Shown here piece by piece: positions 24,130 through 34,687 of a DNA stretch of 64,000 bases (positions are counted from its first letter, which is position 1; each line of letters begins with the position of its first letter). The notes beneath the pieces were generated by a model, which saw nothing but the letters and a program-made list of their open reading frames with translations, ran no database searches and had not been told where the DNA came from. The DNA is from Clostridia bacterium (lineage in GTDB: Bacteria > Bacillota > Clostridia > TANB77 > CAG-508). Location: positions 1 through 64,000 of the forward strand of contig JAFROW010000004.1 in the NCBI GenBank assembly GCA_017429505.1. The letters are read 5' to 3'. Position numbers and translations under genes: made by a program.

Positions 24130-26866
24130 AGATTGATGTATTGTTTTTCTTTGTTACATCTTTAGCCATACTAGATCCCTCATACCATTTATTCTTATTA
24201 GTATCAAATTTACAATTGCTAATAGTAACTTTTTTACATTTTGAAAATTCGATTGCTTTACCGCCATTATGACCACAATTTAGTAGAGTATTATTATCAA
24301 ATAAAACATTATAAACAATTGCCTTTCCATCCCAGCCACCGATTTGTGCACCTATTCCACAATTTTTAATTGTATTGTTTTGTACTCTAATATTTTCTGT
24401 TTCATATGTTAATTTAGAATTTTTCTCTTCTGCACCAATCTCTATTCCTCCTTCACAATTTTCTACAGTATTATTACTTATTGTTACATTTGCTCCACCA
24501 TCAACATATATTCCATAAGCTGAGCCTGGATCATAAGGTGATTTACAGTTGCTAACATAGCAATTACTTATTGTAACATTTCTTGGTCTATCTAAAGACT
24601 TATTACTACATGTTCCATAATTACCACATATACAAATTCCTATATTTCCCTTTAATCCATTAGTGTATGTTACTGAAACCCCAACTATAGAAATATTTGT
24701 ACAATTACCATCAACTGATATTGCTTCTGAATATCCTGCACCTATATTGGTTAATGAACAATTCTTAATTGTTATACCATCTATAGCTGTAGATGATTCA
24801 CCATTAATAAATATTGCACTTGCGCCATCATCTTCACTTTTTGGATGTTTTGTTTTAATATTATTAAATTTACAATTTCTTATAACAATATTTTTTGCAG
24901 ATGGTTCAATTAGAATTCCTTTTGCATCATCAGCATTTAAGTTTTGGAATGTAATACCTTCTATTATTATATTCTCCGAATTATTTATTTTTAGTATACG
25001 TTTCTTTTCACTTCCATCTATTACTACATTTCCATTTGAAATTATTTTAATTGGAGCACTTGATGTTCCTTTTTTAGATAGAGTTAATCCATTTTCATAA
25101 TATGTTCCAGAATTTATTAGTAAAGTATATCCTGCCGAAACTTTACTTAAACCTTTAGATATAGTTTTTAAAGGTGCATTTGATGAAGTACCAGCATTTG
25201 AGTCTGAGCCATTTTTTGATACATATAAAACTTTATCTGTTATAGTTACGTTACAAGTTGCACTTTTTCCATATTTTGATGTAGCTGTAATTGTTGCAGT
25301 TCCTTTAGATTTTGCAGTTACTACACCTTTATCATTTACAGTAGCAATATTATTATTAGATGATTTCCATGTTATTGTTTTTGCTGTTGTATTTGTTGGA
25401 TTAAAGTTAACTATAAGATTTTGGCTACTTCCTTTGTTTAGCGATAAATTAGTATAATTTAAACTTATGCTTTTAGCAGGTATATTAACTCTTATAATAC
25501 ATGTTGCTGTCTTGTTATTTGAAGTTGTTACTTTAACTGTAATTTGTCCTGGTTTTATACCTTTTACAACACCATTGTTGTTTACTTGAGCAACGCTATT
25601 ATCTGATGAACTCCATTGTAATGTTTTATTACTTGCATTTGCTGGTAATATAGTAGCATTTAATTGTAAATTTGTATCTACTGCAATTGTACAATCTGTT
25701 TCCCTCAATGTAACAGAACTTACTTCTACTGGTTTTACTTCTGGAAGTTTTACTGAAATCGAACATGTTGCTGTCTTACCATTTGAAGATGTAGCTGTTA
25801 TTGTGGCTGTACCTTCATTTTTAGCTGTTATATTACCATTAGAAACACTTACTATATTGTCATTTGATGAACTCCATGTAATATTTTTATTAGTTGCATT
25901 TGTTGGATTAATAGTTGCAACTAAAGTAGCTGTATCTCCCTTGGTTAATGATAGAGTTGTATTATTTAATGAAATACTTGTTACAGAAACTTCAGAATTT
26001 TTTACTTCAATTTTACATGTTGCTGTCTTACCATTTGAAGATGTTGCTGTTATTGTAGCTGTACCTTCATTTTTAGCTGTAATATTACCATTAGAAACAC
26101 TTACTATATTGTCATTTGATGAACTCCATGTAATATTTGTATTAGTTGCATTTGTTGGATTAATAGTTGCGACTAAATTAGCCGTATCTCCTTTAGTTAA
26201 TGATAAAGCTGTTTTGTCTAATAAAATACCTGTTACTGCAATTATTGAACTTTTTACTTCAACTTTACACGTTGCCATTTTTCCATTTGATGATTTTGCA
26301 GTAATTATTGTAATTCCTTCATTTTTTCCTTCTATATTTCCTAATGCATCAACAGTTGCAACTTTTGTATCTGATGAACTCCATGTTACAACTTTATTAG
26401 TTGCATTTGCTGGATTAATTGTTGCAACTAATTTATTTACTTTTCCTACATCCATTGTAATACTTGTTTTGTCTAATGAGATGCCCGTTACTTCAATTAT
26501 CCATTTTGATTGTATATATTTCTTCCAATCAGGATGTTTTTGAGCTATTGCTGGTATTGTTGTCGCTGCTATATATTCTAATTCTCTTAAAGTATCTCTT
26601 GAATCGATAATTCCATCTTGATTTATATCTGCACATTTTAATTTTTCACCTGTTAGAATCCAATCAGGATGTTTTTGTTGAATTTTTGTTATAGCAGATG
26701 CTGCTATATGTTCTAGTATTCTTAAAGTATCTCTTGAATCAATAATTCCATCTCCAGTTATATCTCCTATTTTTAATGTTTCAGTTGCATATTCTGTTTT
26801 GGGTATAATACAAAAAAACATAGCTATTATTAAGATTGGGATTATTTTTTTATAAATTTTATTCAT
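24128..26866 (-). CDS. Large secreted protein: dockerin, five Big2 domains, right-handed beta-helix
   Basis: 912 residues from the ATG at 26866 (GGAAGGAGG upstream). Order: signal peptide ~1-28; two dockerin-type calcium repeats ~30-115 (GDITGDGIIDSRDTLRILEH; ADINQDGIIDSRDTLRELEY); five Big2 Ig-like domains ~120-535 (each with T/S-WSSS and ITATSSNGKTATC blocks); a parallel beta-helix ~540-905 (YVSKNGSDSNAGTS, then many xxITIxNN turns), as in polysaccharide lyases and surface adhesins. No sortase or other C-terminal anchor is seen. Dockerins usually sit at the C-terminus; here it is N-terminal. Likely substrate: plant or mucus polysaccharide (inference). Confidence 0.88.
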   Translation of the reverse strand: MNKIYKKIIPILIIAMFFCIIPKTEYATETLKIGDITGDGIIDSRDTLRILEHIAASAITKIQQKHPDWILTGEKLKCADINQDGIIDSRDTLRELEYIAATTIPAIAQKHPDWKKYIQSKWIIEVTGISLDKTSITMDVGKVNKLVATINPANATNKVVTWSSSDTKVATVDALGNIEGKNEGITIITAKSSNGKMATCKVEVKSSIIAVTGILLDKTALSLTKGDTANLVATINPTNATNTNITWSSSNDNIVSVSNGNITAKNEGTATITATSSNGKTATCKIEVKNSEVSVTSISLNNTTLSLTKGDTATLVATINPTNATNKNITWSSSNDNIVSVSNGNITAKNEGTATITATSSNGKTATCSISVKLPEVKPVEVSSVTLRETDCTIAVDTNLQLNATILPANASNKTLQWSSSDNSVAQVNNNGVVKGIKPGQITVKVTTSNNKTATCIIRVNIPAKSISLNYTNLSLNKGSSQNLIVNFNPTNTTAKTITWKSSNNNIATVNDKGVVTAKSKGTATITATSKYGKSATCNVTITDKVLYVSKNGSDSNAGTSSNAPLKTISKGLSKVSAGYTLLINSGTYYENGLTLSKKGTSSAPIKIISNGNVVIDGSEKKRILKINNSENIIIEGITFQNLNADDAKGILIEPSAKNIVIRNCKFNNIKTKHPKSEDDGASAIFINGESSTAIDGITIKNCSLTNIGAGYSEAISVDGNCTNISIVGVSVTYTNGLKGNIGICICGNYGTCSNKSLDRPRNVTISNCYVSNCKSPYDPGSAYGIYVDGGANVTISNNTVENCEGGIEIGAEEKNSKLTYETENIRVQNNTIKNCGIGAQIGGWDGKAIVYNVLFDNNTLLNCGHNGGKAIEFSKCKKVTISNCKFDTNKNKWYEGSSMAKDVTKKNNTSI

Positions 26867-26999
26867 AATCCTTCCTCCTTCCACATTCTTTTGATACAAT
26901 TATATTATACCATATTTTTACAAAAAAGTCAATTTTTTATGTACACTCTAAGAGCTAATACAAGAGCAGTATATGTTTTTTGAAAATTACATAAAAAAG

Positions 27000-27040
27000 T
27001 CTTCATATTAAGAAAATCCTTAATATGAAGATTAGCTTTT
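27000..27040 (-). terminator. Terminator of rho
   Basis: CTTCATATTAAG (27001-27012) / CTTAATATGAAG (27019-27030), 12 bp, with a T run (ACTTTTTTATG) when read leftwards from rho. Confidence 0.8.
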
Positions 27041-27059
27041 TATTTTGTAAAAGTAAAAC

Positions 27060-28460
27060 TTAGTTTTTATATCTACTTAAAAACATATCCATTTTGTTTA
27101 AAAATTCTGCATTTGTTTTTGTTTTAACCATTTCTTGAATAATATGTTCTGTAACATCTGCTACTGGAAGATTGTTCATAGCTTTTCTAATAGCATAAAC
27201 TGTTTCAAGTTCTTTCTTAGATAGAAGTAAATCTTCACGTCTTGTACCTGATTTATTTATATCTATTGCAGGGAAAATACGTTTTTCTGAAAGTTTTCTA
27301 TCAAGATGAACTTCCATATTTCCAGTACCTTTAAATTCTTCAAAAATAACATCATCCATTCTACTTCCTGTTTCTATTAAAGATGTAGCAAGTATTGTTA
27401 TACTTCCACCAAACTCTATATTACGTGCTGCTCCAAAAAACTTTTTAGGCTTGTGTAAAGATGCTGGATCAATACCTCCTGATAAAGTTCTTCCTGATGA
27501 TGGGATAGTTAAGTTATATGCTCTTGCAAGTCTTGTGATACTATCTAATAGAATAACAACATCTTTTCCGTGTTCAACAAGTCTTTTAGCTCTTTCTATA
27601 ACCATTTCGGCAACTTTAGTATGATGTTCAGGTAATTCGTCAAATGTTGAATAAACTACTTGTCCTTTTATTGAACGTTCCATATCTGTAACTTCTTCAG
27701 GACGCTCATCTATTAATAGTACTATTAATTCACATTCAGGATTATTTTCTGAAATACTATTTGCAATTTCTTTTAATAATGTTGTTTTACCAACTTTAGG
27801 TTGAGCAACAATTTGACCTCTTTGACCTTTTCCAATAGGTGAAATTAAATCTATAATTCTTGTTGCATAATTTGTAGATTTCGTTTCTAATCTTAATCTT
27901 TCATTTGGATAAATTGGAGTTAATTCATCAAATCTTTTTCTTTTCATTGCTCTTTCTGGGTGTTCTCCATTAACTTCTCCAACGAAGATTAATGATGGGA
28001 ATTTTTCTCCTTCTTTGCACCTAGAAATTCCTTTAACTAAATCTCCTGTTTCTAGTCTAAATCTTCTGATTTGGACAGGTGAAATATATACATCTTTAGG
28101 TGTTGAAAGAAAATTTTCTCCTCTTAAAAATCCATATCCATCAGGTAAAACTTCTAAGATTCCTTCAATAATTTCGTCTTCTTCGTTATTTACTTGATAA
28201 GAAATTACAGCTTCTTCTACATTTTCTTCTTCTGCTTCTGCATCTGCTGCATCATATTTTTTTACTTTAGAAGAAGTTTCATCATTTTCATTATCTTTAT
28301 CGTTATCTTTTTCTACATCAGAAATATTGCTTTCAACTTCATCCACTTCCCTTAGAATGTCTATTAATTCTTCTTTTTTTAGTTTTGAAATATTTCTAAT
28401 ATTGTTTTCTTTTGCTAGTTTCTTTAATTCTATTAATGTCATGTTTTCTAAATTTGACAT
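27060..28460 (-). CDS. rho: Transcription termination factor Rho
   Basis: 466 residues. N-terminal Rho_N helix ([20 protein letters not shown]), an acidic low-complexity linker (~45-95), the RNA-binding cold-shock-like domain ([20 protein letters not shown]), Walker A ([18 protein letters not shown]), Walker B ([16 protein letters not shown]) and the R-loop region ([20 protein letters not shown]). The acidic linker insertion is common in Clostridia. Hexameric RNA helicase ending transcription. Confidence 0.96.
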   Translation of the reverse strand: MSNLENMTLIELKKLAKENNIRNISKLKKEELIDILREVDEVESNISDVEKDNDKDNENDETSSKVKKYDAADAEAEEENVEEAVISYQVNNEEDEIIEGILEVLPDGYGFLRGENFLSTPKDVYISPVQIRRFRLETGDLVKGISRCKEGEKFPSLIFVGEVNGEHPERAMKRKRFDELTPIYPNERLRLETKSTNYATRIIDLISPIGKGQRGQIVAQPKVGKTTLLKEIANSISENNPECELIVLLIDERPEEVTDMERSIKGQVVYSTFDELPEHHTKVAEMVIERAKRLVEHGKDVVILLDSITRLARAYNLTIPSSGRTLSGGIDPASLHKPKKFFGAARNIEFGGSITILATSLIETGSRMDDVIFEEFKGTGNMEVHLDRKLSEKRIFPAIDINKSGTRREDLLLSKKELETVYAIRKAMNNLPVADVTEHIIQEMVKTKTNAEFLNKMDMFLSRYKN

Positions 28461-28635
28461 AAATTTCCTCCTTAAAATTAAATATATTATTCTCTATATA
28501 ATATTATTTTTTAACAAATAAAAAGTATTATAAAACTAATTTATATTAAGTTTTGCATGGATTATTAAATAGAAAATAAATGTTTCTGATTTTTAACATA
28601 TTTTATTATATCATAAAATTTTCTATTTGTGAAGA

Positions 28636-29946
28636 CTATTTTGAAATTATTTTTACAGAATTTTCCAAAGTGATGGTATTTTGTTCTCCTGTGGTCATAT
28701 TTTTAAGTGTTACAACATTATTTTTAATTTCATCTTCACCCATTACAATTACATATTTTACATTTAATTTGTCTGCATATTTAAATTTTTTTGCTATTTT
28801 TTTATTTTCAAAATCTACTTGAACTTTTATTCCATTTTCTCTTAAGAAAGATGCTACTTTGGCACATTCTTCATAATTATTATCCATAGAAAGAACTAGA
28901 ACATCTGCTATTGACTGATTATCTGCAGAGATAATATTATTGTCTATTAATTGGAAGAATAACCTTGAAAGTCCAATAGAAATACCTACTCCAGGCATTT
29001 TTCTTGTAGAATAGTATTCTGTTAAATTATCATATCTTCCACCAGAGCATACACTTCCTAAATTTCTATATTTATTTAAAAATGTTTCATAAACTGTTCC
29101 TGTATAATAATCTAATCCACGAGCTATTGTTAAATCTATTTTAAAGTTTTCTTCTGGAACCATAAAAATTCTAATAAATTTTACAACTTCTTTTAAGTCT
29201 TTAATTCCTTCATTCCATATTTCGTTTGAGATTTCCATTTTTTCAAGAGCTTCAATTTTTTCGTTATTCGTTCCTGAAATAGAGATAAAGTTCATAATTG
29301 TATCTACTTTATCTTCTGCAATTTCTTCGCATAATTCTTTTCTTACTTTATCTGGTCCTATTTTATCGATTTTATCTATAATTCTCAAAATATTTGCAGA
29401 GTTCTCTTTTACTCCAAGTCCCTCAAATAATCCATTTAGAATTTTTCTATTATTTATGCAAATTGTAAAATCATCAAATCCTAAATTTAGGAATGTTTTA
29501 TATATTACAGAAGCAAGTTCTGCATCATTTACTATAGAAAGTTCACCATCACCAATTATATCTATATCACATTGATAAAACTCTCTATATCTCCCTCTTT
29601 GTGGCTTTTCTCCACGATATACCTTCCCTATTTGATATCTTTTAAAAGGAAAACTTAATTTATCATAATATTCAGTTACATATTTTGCAAGAGGTACTGT
29701 TAAGTCAAAACGTAATGCTAAGTCGTTTTCTCCTTTATTAAATCTGTATATTTGCTTTTCTGTTTCTCCTCCAGCTTTTGCAAGTAAAATGTTTGCATCT
29801 TCTATAATTGGTGTGTCTAATGGTAAAAATCCATAACTTTCATAAGAATTTTTTATTGTTTCTCTCATTTTATTAAATAGGATTTGTTCATTTGGCATTA
29901 ACTCCATAAATCCTGGTAATGTTTTTGGTTTTATTTGTTCACTCAT
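28636..29946 (-). CDS. hisS: Histidine-tRNA ligase
   Basis: 436 residues from the ATG at 29946; an in-frame ATG at 30009 would add 21 residues and neither start has a strong ribosome site. Class II motifs: motif 2 KVYRGEKPQRGRYREFYQCD; HisRS-specific IARGLDYYTGTVYETF and CSGGRYDNL; motif 3 MPGVGISIGLSRLF; C-terminal anticodon-binding domain from ~335. Charges tRNA-His. No T-box was recognised upstream (30010-30130). Confidence 0.95.
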   Translation of the reverse strand: MSEQIKPKTLPGFMELMPNEQILFNKMRETIKNSYESYGFLPLDTPIIEDANILLAKAGGETEKQIYRFNKGENDLALRFDLTVPLAKYVTEYYDKLSFPFKRYQIGKVYRGEKPQRGRYREFYQCDIDIIGDGELSIVNDAELASVIYKTFLNLGFDDFTICINNRKILNGLFEGLGVKENSANILRIIDKIDKIGPDKVRKELCEEIAEDKVDTIMNFISISGTNNEKIEALEKMEISNEIWNEGIKDLKEVVKFIRIFMVPEENFKIDLTIARGLDYYTGTVYETFLNKYRNLGSVCSGGRYDNLTEYYSTRKMPGVGISIGLSRLFFQLIDNNIISADNQSIADVLVLSMDNNYEECAKVASFLRENGIKVQVDFENKKIAKKFKYADKLNVKYVIVMGEDEIKNNVVTLKNMTTGEQNTITLENSVKIISK

Positions 29947-30137
29947 AAATTTCTTCGCCAGAGTATATAACTTGGCTTCCTCCTCTCTTTTATTTATATA
30001 TTTTAGCATAGATTTATTTATTTTTCAATATTTTTAATTAATAAATAATTCTTGAATATTAATTAGCTATATGGTAATTATTTCCATACATAGATAATGA
30101 ATAATTCTGTTATATCAAGCAAATATGAAATATGATA

Positions 30138-30166
30138 TTGCATTTTTTTGCAAAATATAGTATAAT
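30138..30166 (+). promoter_or_regulatory. Promoter of the small plus-strand gene
   Basis: TTGCAT (30138-30143), 17 bp, TATAAT (30161-30166). The ~100-nt leader that follows can form GAGG-loop-CCTC (30180-30193), GTCCC/GGGGAC (30210-30229) and GCAC/GTGC (30237-30253) stems before the ribosome site. Confidence 0.75.
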
Positions 30167-30269
30167 AATAGTTAGACATAGAGGTTTTTCCTCTGAAACA
30201 TTATTAATGGTCCCTATGTTCGGGGACTTCAACTTCGCACAAGGTTTAGTGCGAGAAAGGACACAAAAG

Positions 30270-30470
30270 ATGACCTATGACAAATGGAAGAAGACGACGT
30301 TTTGGGGTAAGAGAGCTCAGGAGGATGAGGAACAGGTAAGTCGTACCGATAAGGATACGACGACCATTATCATTGACACTCAGACTTATGAACCCATCCC
30401 TGAGCATCTTGAAGGTACCCCGTGGGGGAACAGGATCGCTGCAAGAAATTGTAGCGACACAAAACAGTAA
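30270..30470 (+). CDS. Small protein of unknown function with structured leader
   Basis: 66 residues from the ATG at 30270 behind GAAAGGA; the frame is open upstream to an ATG at 30207 and beyond, but those lie in the structured leader without a ribosome site. Composition is hydrophilic (MTYDKWKKTTFWGKRAQEDE ... IPEHLEGTPWGNR). Base and codon use (ACG, GTC, CCC, GGG) is much GC-richer than the flanking genes, pointing to recent arrival or strong expression. It runs against the general leftward direction and has a strong terminator. Confidence 0.6.
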   Translation: MTYDKWKKTTFWGKRAQEDEEQVSRTDKDTTTIIIDTQTYEPIPEHLEGTPWGNRIAARNCSDTKQ

Positions 30471-30520
30471 AACACTCCCTGCACACAAATCTTCGGATAT
30501 GTGTGCAGGGGTGTTTTTAT
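30471..30520 (+). terminator. Strong rho-independent terminator
   Basis: ACACTCCCTGCACACA (30472-30487) pairs with TGTGTGCAGGGGTGT, followed by TTTTTATTTG. GC-rich stem; shared convergently with the small membrane gene on the other strand. Confidence 0.9.
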
Positions 30521-30717
30521 TTGTTAAAAAATACAATCATAGCCCCAACCAAACAAAAAATAGCTCCTAAAATCTTAAATCCAGCTGTTGCTTCGTTTTG
30601 GTCTCCAAAGCCAAACCATTTTCTAGTTAAAATTCTTGCATCATAAACCATAATTGTGCCATACATCAAAAAAATCAAACCTACTACTCTTAATACTATT
30701 TGTATCATATATATCAA
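30517..30717 (-). CDS. Small two-helix membrane protein
   Basis: 66 residues: helix 1 ~5-25 (IQIVLRVVGLIFLMYGTIMV), loop YDARILTRKWFGFGDQNEAT, helix 2 ~46-64 (GFKILGAIFCLVGAMIVFF). The Y-D-A-R and F-G-D-Q-N positions look conserved in small clostridial membrane proteins, function unknown. Ends convergently with the gene above. A GC-richer non-coding stretch with CTCGCAATGCTCG lies at 30724-30770. Confidence 0.7.
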   Translation of the reverse strand: MIYMIQIVLRVVGLIFLMYGTIMVYDARILTRKWFGFGDQNEATAGFKILGAIFCLVGAMIVFFNK

Positions 30718-30802
30718 CTCCTCTTTGCACTCGCAATGCTCGTTTAGTCACTTACGCGCTCTTTTAAAATATATACTAAAATCATTATATTGCAAATAAA
30801 AT

Positions 30803-32848
30803 TTATATCTCAATCCTACTTGTAAATTTATCTTCAATTAAATTCTTTAATCTTAAATTCTTCTCTTGTTCCAAATTGGGATCATCTGCTATAATTTGTG
30901 ATGATAATTCCTGTATTTCTTTTAATTCTCTTATGTTTTCAAATAAATTTGCAATTTTAAGTTCAGGAACACCATGTTGTGCAGTTCCAAAAAAGTCTCC
31001 AGAACCACGAAGTTCTAAGTCTTTTTCTGAAATTACAAATCCATCATTAGTTTGGCACATAACTTTCATTCTTTCTTTACATACTTTGCTATGTCCTTCG
31101 TTTTTTAAAATACAATATGATTTAAATTCTCCTCTTCCTACTCTTCCTCTTAGCTGATGAAGTTGTGCTAAACCAAATCTTTCAGCATTTTCTATTATCA
31201 TAATACTTGCATTTGGAACATCAACTCCAACTTCTATAACTGTTGTAGAAATAAGAATATCTATTTCTCCATTTTTAAATTTTTGCATTATATCATCTTT
31301 TTCTTTAGGTTTCATCTTTCCATGTAAATATTCTACTCTATATTCACTAAATACCTCTGTTTTATACTTTTCTGCAAGTTCAACTACGGATTTTAACCCT
31401 GAATCATCATCAGATTCTTCTACCAAAGGACACACAATATATGCCTGTCTGCCCTCATTTATAAGCTTTTTTACAAATACAGCTAGTCTTTCGTCATATT
31501 CTTTGTTTACTGCATAAGTCTCAATCTTTTTTCTATTTGGTGGTAGTTCATCAATTATAGAAATATCAAGATCTCCATAAAGAATAAGTGCTAAAGTTCT
31601 TGGTATTGGTGTTGCAGACATAACTATAACATCAGGATTATTTCCTTTTGAAACAATTGTTGCTCTTTGCTTTACACCAAATCTATGTTGCTCATCTGTT
31701 ACAACTAAGCCTAAATTTTTAAAAACAACATTATCTTCTAAAAGTGCATGTGTTCCTATTAATATATCTATTTCTCCATTTTGGAGCTTTTCCAAAATTT
31801 TCTCTTTATTTTTCTTTGTAACACTTGAAACTAAAAGCTCACATCTGATTCCAAATGGTTCTAATATTTTTGTAAAATTTTTCAAATGCTGATCTGCAAG
31901 GATTGCTGTAGGTGCCATAATTGCTGCTTGATAACCACTTTTTACTGCTTTGTATGCTGCAACAATACTTACAACTGTTTTTCCAGAACCTACATCACCT
32001 TGTAAAAGTCTATTCATAGCAGTATCTTTTTCCATATCTTTATTTATTTCTTCAAGTACTCTTTTTTGAGCATTTGTAAGATTAAATGGAAGTGTTTTAA
32101 TTACATCTTGCATTTTTACATTTGAGTCATATTTTATTCCTTTTTCATCAAACTTCTGCCCTTCTTTAAGTCTAAATAAAGCAAGTTGCAAAGCCAACAA
32201 TTCTTCAAAAACAAGCCTACTTTTTGCTTTTATAAAATCTGAGTTTGTCTTTGGAAAGTGAATATTTTTGTATGCTTCATTTATATCAAGCAATTTATAT
32301 TTTTGCAAGATATAATTAGGAATATTTTCTTCAAGATTTCCATATACCTCATCAATTCCAGATTCCATAATTTTACGCAATACATTTTGAGAAAGACTAC
32401 TTGTTAAAGGATAAATCGGAACTATTTTACCTGTATTTTTATCTACTCCATCTTCATCAAAAACAGGAGATTTCATCTCAAAAGTGCCACCTTTATTTTC
32501 TATTTTACCATAAAAAGTGTACTTTTCTCCTACTTTAAATTTATCTTTTAAATACTTTTGATTATACCATGTAATGACACAGCTTGAACTATCGTCATTC
32601 ACAACTAATCTATATATAGAAAGCCTTCTTGCACGAATTTCTGTAATTTTTGTAAGTGCAGTTGCTTTGATTAATACTGTTTCTTCATCTTCACATTCTG
32701 CAATTTTCTTTGGAATACTTCTATCTTCATGATTTCTTGGAAAATATGTAATTAAATCTTTTAAAGTATATATATTCAGTTTATTTAATAATTTTACTCT
32801 ATTTGGTCCAACTCCTTTTACGAATTGGACTTCTTTATTTAAATCCAT
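30803..32848 (-). CDS. recG: ATP-dependent DNA helicase RecG
   Basis: 681 residues, the usual length. N-terminal wedge/OB domain (~55-150), Walker A RLLQGDVGSGKTVVSIVAAY, DEQH box LVVTDEQHRFGVKQR, motif III VMSATPIPRTLAL, motif VI HQLRGRVGRGEFKSYC and the C-terminal TRG element (RGSGDFFGTAQHG). Reverses stalled replication forks and branch-migrates Holliday junctions. Confidence 0.96.
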   Translation of the reverse strand: MDLNKEVQFVKGVGPNRVKLLNKLNIYTLKDLITYFPRNHEDRSIPKKIAECEDEETVLIKATALTKITEIRARRLSIYRLVVNDDSSSCVITWYNQKYLKDKFKVGEKYTFYGKIENKGGTFEMKSPVFDEDGVDKNTGKIVPIYPLTSSLSQNVLRKIMESGIDEVYGNLEENIPNYILQKYKLLDINEAYKNIHFPKTNSDFIKAKSRLVFEELLALQLALFRLKEGQKFDEKGIKYDSNVKMQDVIKTLPFNLTNAQKRVLEEINKDMEKDTAMNRLLQGDVGSGKTVVSIVAAYKAVKSGYQAAIMAPTAILADQHLKNFTKILEPFGIRCELLVSSVTKKNKEKILEKLQNGEIDILIGTHALLEDNVVFKNLGLVVTDEQHRFGVKQRATIVSKGNNPDVIVMSATPIPRTLALILYGDLDISIIDELPPNRKKIETYAVNKEYDERLAVFVKKLINEGRQAYIVCPLVEESDDDSGLKSVVELAEKYKTEVFSEYRVEYLHGKMKPKEKDDIMQKFKNGEIDILISTTVIEVGVDVPNASIMIIENAERFGLAQLHQLRGRVGRGEFKSYCILKNEGHSKVCKERMKVMCQTNDGFVISEKDLELRGSGDFFGTAQHGVPELKIANLFENIRELKEIQELSSQIIADDPNLEQEKNLRLKNLIEDKFTSRIEI

Positions 32849-32886
32849 TTTTACCTCTCATTTGGGGACGGGGCAAAAATTCATTT

Positions 32887-33597
32887 TCAAATTTTTAGTA
32901 GTTTAAAATCTACCCCATCTGCACTAATTAATTTTAGCTCTATTCCATCTATATTTCCGTTTACAGCTTCTTTTATAGCCGGGCCATGTAAGTGTCCATA
33001 GTAACATTTTTTTACGTTAAATTCTTTTAAAATTTCAATAAAAGGTGATAGTTCTTTCTTTTGCAAATACGCTTGCGTAATTGGAGGATAATGCAAAAAT
33101 GAGATAATTTCTTTTTCGTTTCCATATTTTTTAATTCCATCTTGTAAAGAAAGCTTAAGTCTTCCTATTTCCCTATCTATAATTTTCTTATCTTCTTCTG
33201 ACTCTTCTTCTAATAAAGACCAACCTCTTGTTCCACATAAAATTTTATCCTCAATTTCAAAAGAATTATTATGCAAAAAATATATGTTAGTCAAATTATT
33301 TTGTTCTAAAAATTTTTTCATGTTTTTTACTGTAGTCCACCAATAATCATGGTTTCCTTTTAAAAGAATTTTTCTGCCAGAAAGCTCATTAATAAATTTA
33401 AAATCTTCTAAGGCATCTTCAATTTTCATAGCCCATGAAAAATCTCCTACTAAAACAACAGTATCTTCTTCTTTTACTTTTGAAAGCCAATCTTGTTTTA
33501 TTTTTTCTTCGTGATTATCCCAATTATCTCCAAAAATATTCATTGGCTTAAGATTTTTAAAAGACAAGTGTAAATCTCCTATTACATAAATTGACAT
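32887..33597 (-). CDS. Calcineurin-type metallophosphoesterase
   Basis: 236 residues. Metal-ligand motifs in order: DLHLS (residues ~8-12), VVLVGDFSW, LLKGNHDYWW (GNHD), SFLHYPP and YYGHLHGP (GHxH). Matches the small uncharacterised phosphoesterases found in Clostridia; substrate unknown. 38 bp downstream of recG's direction of travel, so likely co-transcribed with tsaD and recG. Confidence 0.9.
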   Translation of the reverse strand: MSIYVIGDLHLSFKNLKPMNIFGDNWDNHEEKIKQDWLSKVKEEDTVVLVGDFSWAMKIEDALEDFKFINELSGRKILLKGNHDYWWTTVKNMKKFLEQNNLTNIYFLHNNSFEIEDKILCGTRGWSLLEEESEEDKKIIDREIGRLKLSLQDGIKKYGNEKEIISFLHYPPITQAYLQKKELSPFIEILKEFNVKKCYYGHLHGPAIKEAVNGNIDGIELKLISADGVDFKLLKI

Positions 33598-33676
33598 CTT
33601 TCATCACCTCCGTGTATTCTGGACTAAATTCTATTCTTTCTCTTTTATTTTAATTCAGAACTACCATATTTATCAA

Positions 33677-34687
33677 TTATATGACCTTTTCCTTTATTTT
33701 TAAATTCGGCATTGCATTTAAGTCTAGCTCATATGTATTGCCTGCTATGAAATTATAATATCCTGCAGAAGCAATCATTGCAGCATTATCTGTGCATAGT
33801 TTCATATCTGGCATATAAACTTTTAATTCTGAATATTCATTTTCCAAATTTAAAAATGCTTTTCTTATAAACTTATTTGCAGAAACACCACCTGCAATAG
33901 CAACTTTCTTTGCACCTGTTTGCTTAATTGCCTCTGTAACATTTTCTATTAATACTTCTGTAACTGCTTTTTCAAAACTAGCACATAAATCAGCTTTATT
34001 TACATCTTTAGTATTGTGGTTGTAATTTATAACAGCAGTTTTTATACCACTAAAACTAAAATCTAAGCTATTTTCAAAATGTGTTTTTGGAAGCTTTATG
34101 TTTGGCTCTCCTTCTAAAGCAAGTTTATCTACTTTAGGTCCTCCTGGGTAACCAAGTCCAACAACTCTTGCTACTTTATCAAAAGCTTCTCCAATAGCAT
34201 CATCACGTGTTTTCCCAAGCATTTCAAATTTTGTGTAATCTTTAACATTTATAATTTGAGTATTTCCACCAGAAATTAAAACACATAAAAATGGTGGCTC
34301 TAATTCTTTATATGTAATATAATTTGCTGCAATATGACCTTCAATATGATTTACTCCTACTAATAACTTATTTAACGCAAAACTTAGAGCTTTTCCATAA
34401 GATAAGCCAACTAGCAAAGCTCCTACAAGACCTGGTCCATAAGTTGGTGCAATTACGTCTATATCTTCAAATGTAACATTTGCTTCTTCTAAAGCTTTTT
34501 TTGTTACTCTTGTAATTGCTTCTATATGATTTCTTGAAGCAATTTCAGGTACTACTCCCCCATACTTTTCGTGTATTGGTATTTGTGTATCTATTACATT
34601 TGATAATAATTCTCTTCCATTTTTTACAACTGCAACTGATGTTTCGTCACAACTTGATTCTATTCCTAAAACTAATAAATCTTTCAT
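33677..34687 (-). CDS. tsaD: tRNA N6-adenosine threonylcarbamoyltransferase
   Basis: 336 residues. ASKHA fold with [14 protein letters not shown], metal site [10 protein letters not shown] (HxxxH), [11 protein letters not shown], and [18 protein letters not shown]. Installs t6A at position 37 of ANN-decoding tRNAs together with TsaB/TsaE (not in the window). Start preceded by a weak ribosome site. Confidence 0.96.
   Translation of the reverse strand: MKDLLVLGIESSCDETSVAVVKNGRELLSNVIDTQIPIHEKYGGVVPEIASRNHIEAITRVTKKALEEANVTFEDIDVIAPTYGPGLVGALLVGLSYGKALSFALNKLLVGVNHIEGHIAANYITYKELEPPFLCVLISGGNTQIINVKDYTKFEMLGKTRDDAIGEAFDKVARVVGLGYPGGPKVDKLALEGEPNIKLPKTHFENSLDFSFSGIKTAVINYNHNTKDVNKADLCASFEKAVTEVLIENVTEAIKQTGAKKVAIAGGVSANKFIRKAFLNLENEYSELKVYMPDMKLCTDNAAMIASAGYYNFIAGNTYELDLNAMPNLKIKEKVI

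Noticed and set aside
25803..26543. Long plus-strand frame opposite the Big2 domains
   Set aside because: Antisense shadow of a repetitive coding region; no ribosome site and hydrophobic low-complexity product.
30010..30130. T-box leader upstream of hisS
   Set aside because: No specifier stem, T-box sequence or terminator was found in the short A+T-rich stretch.
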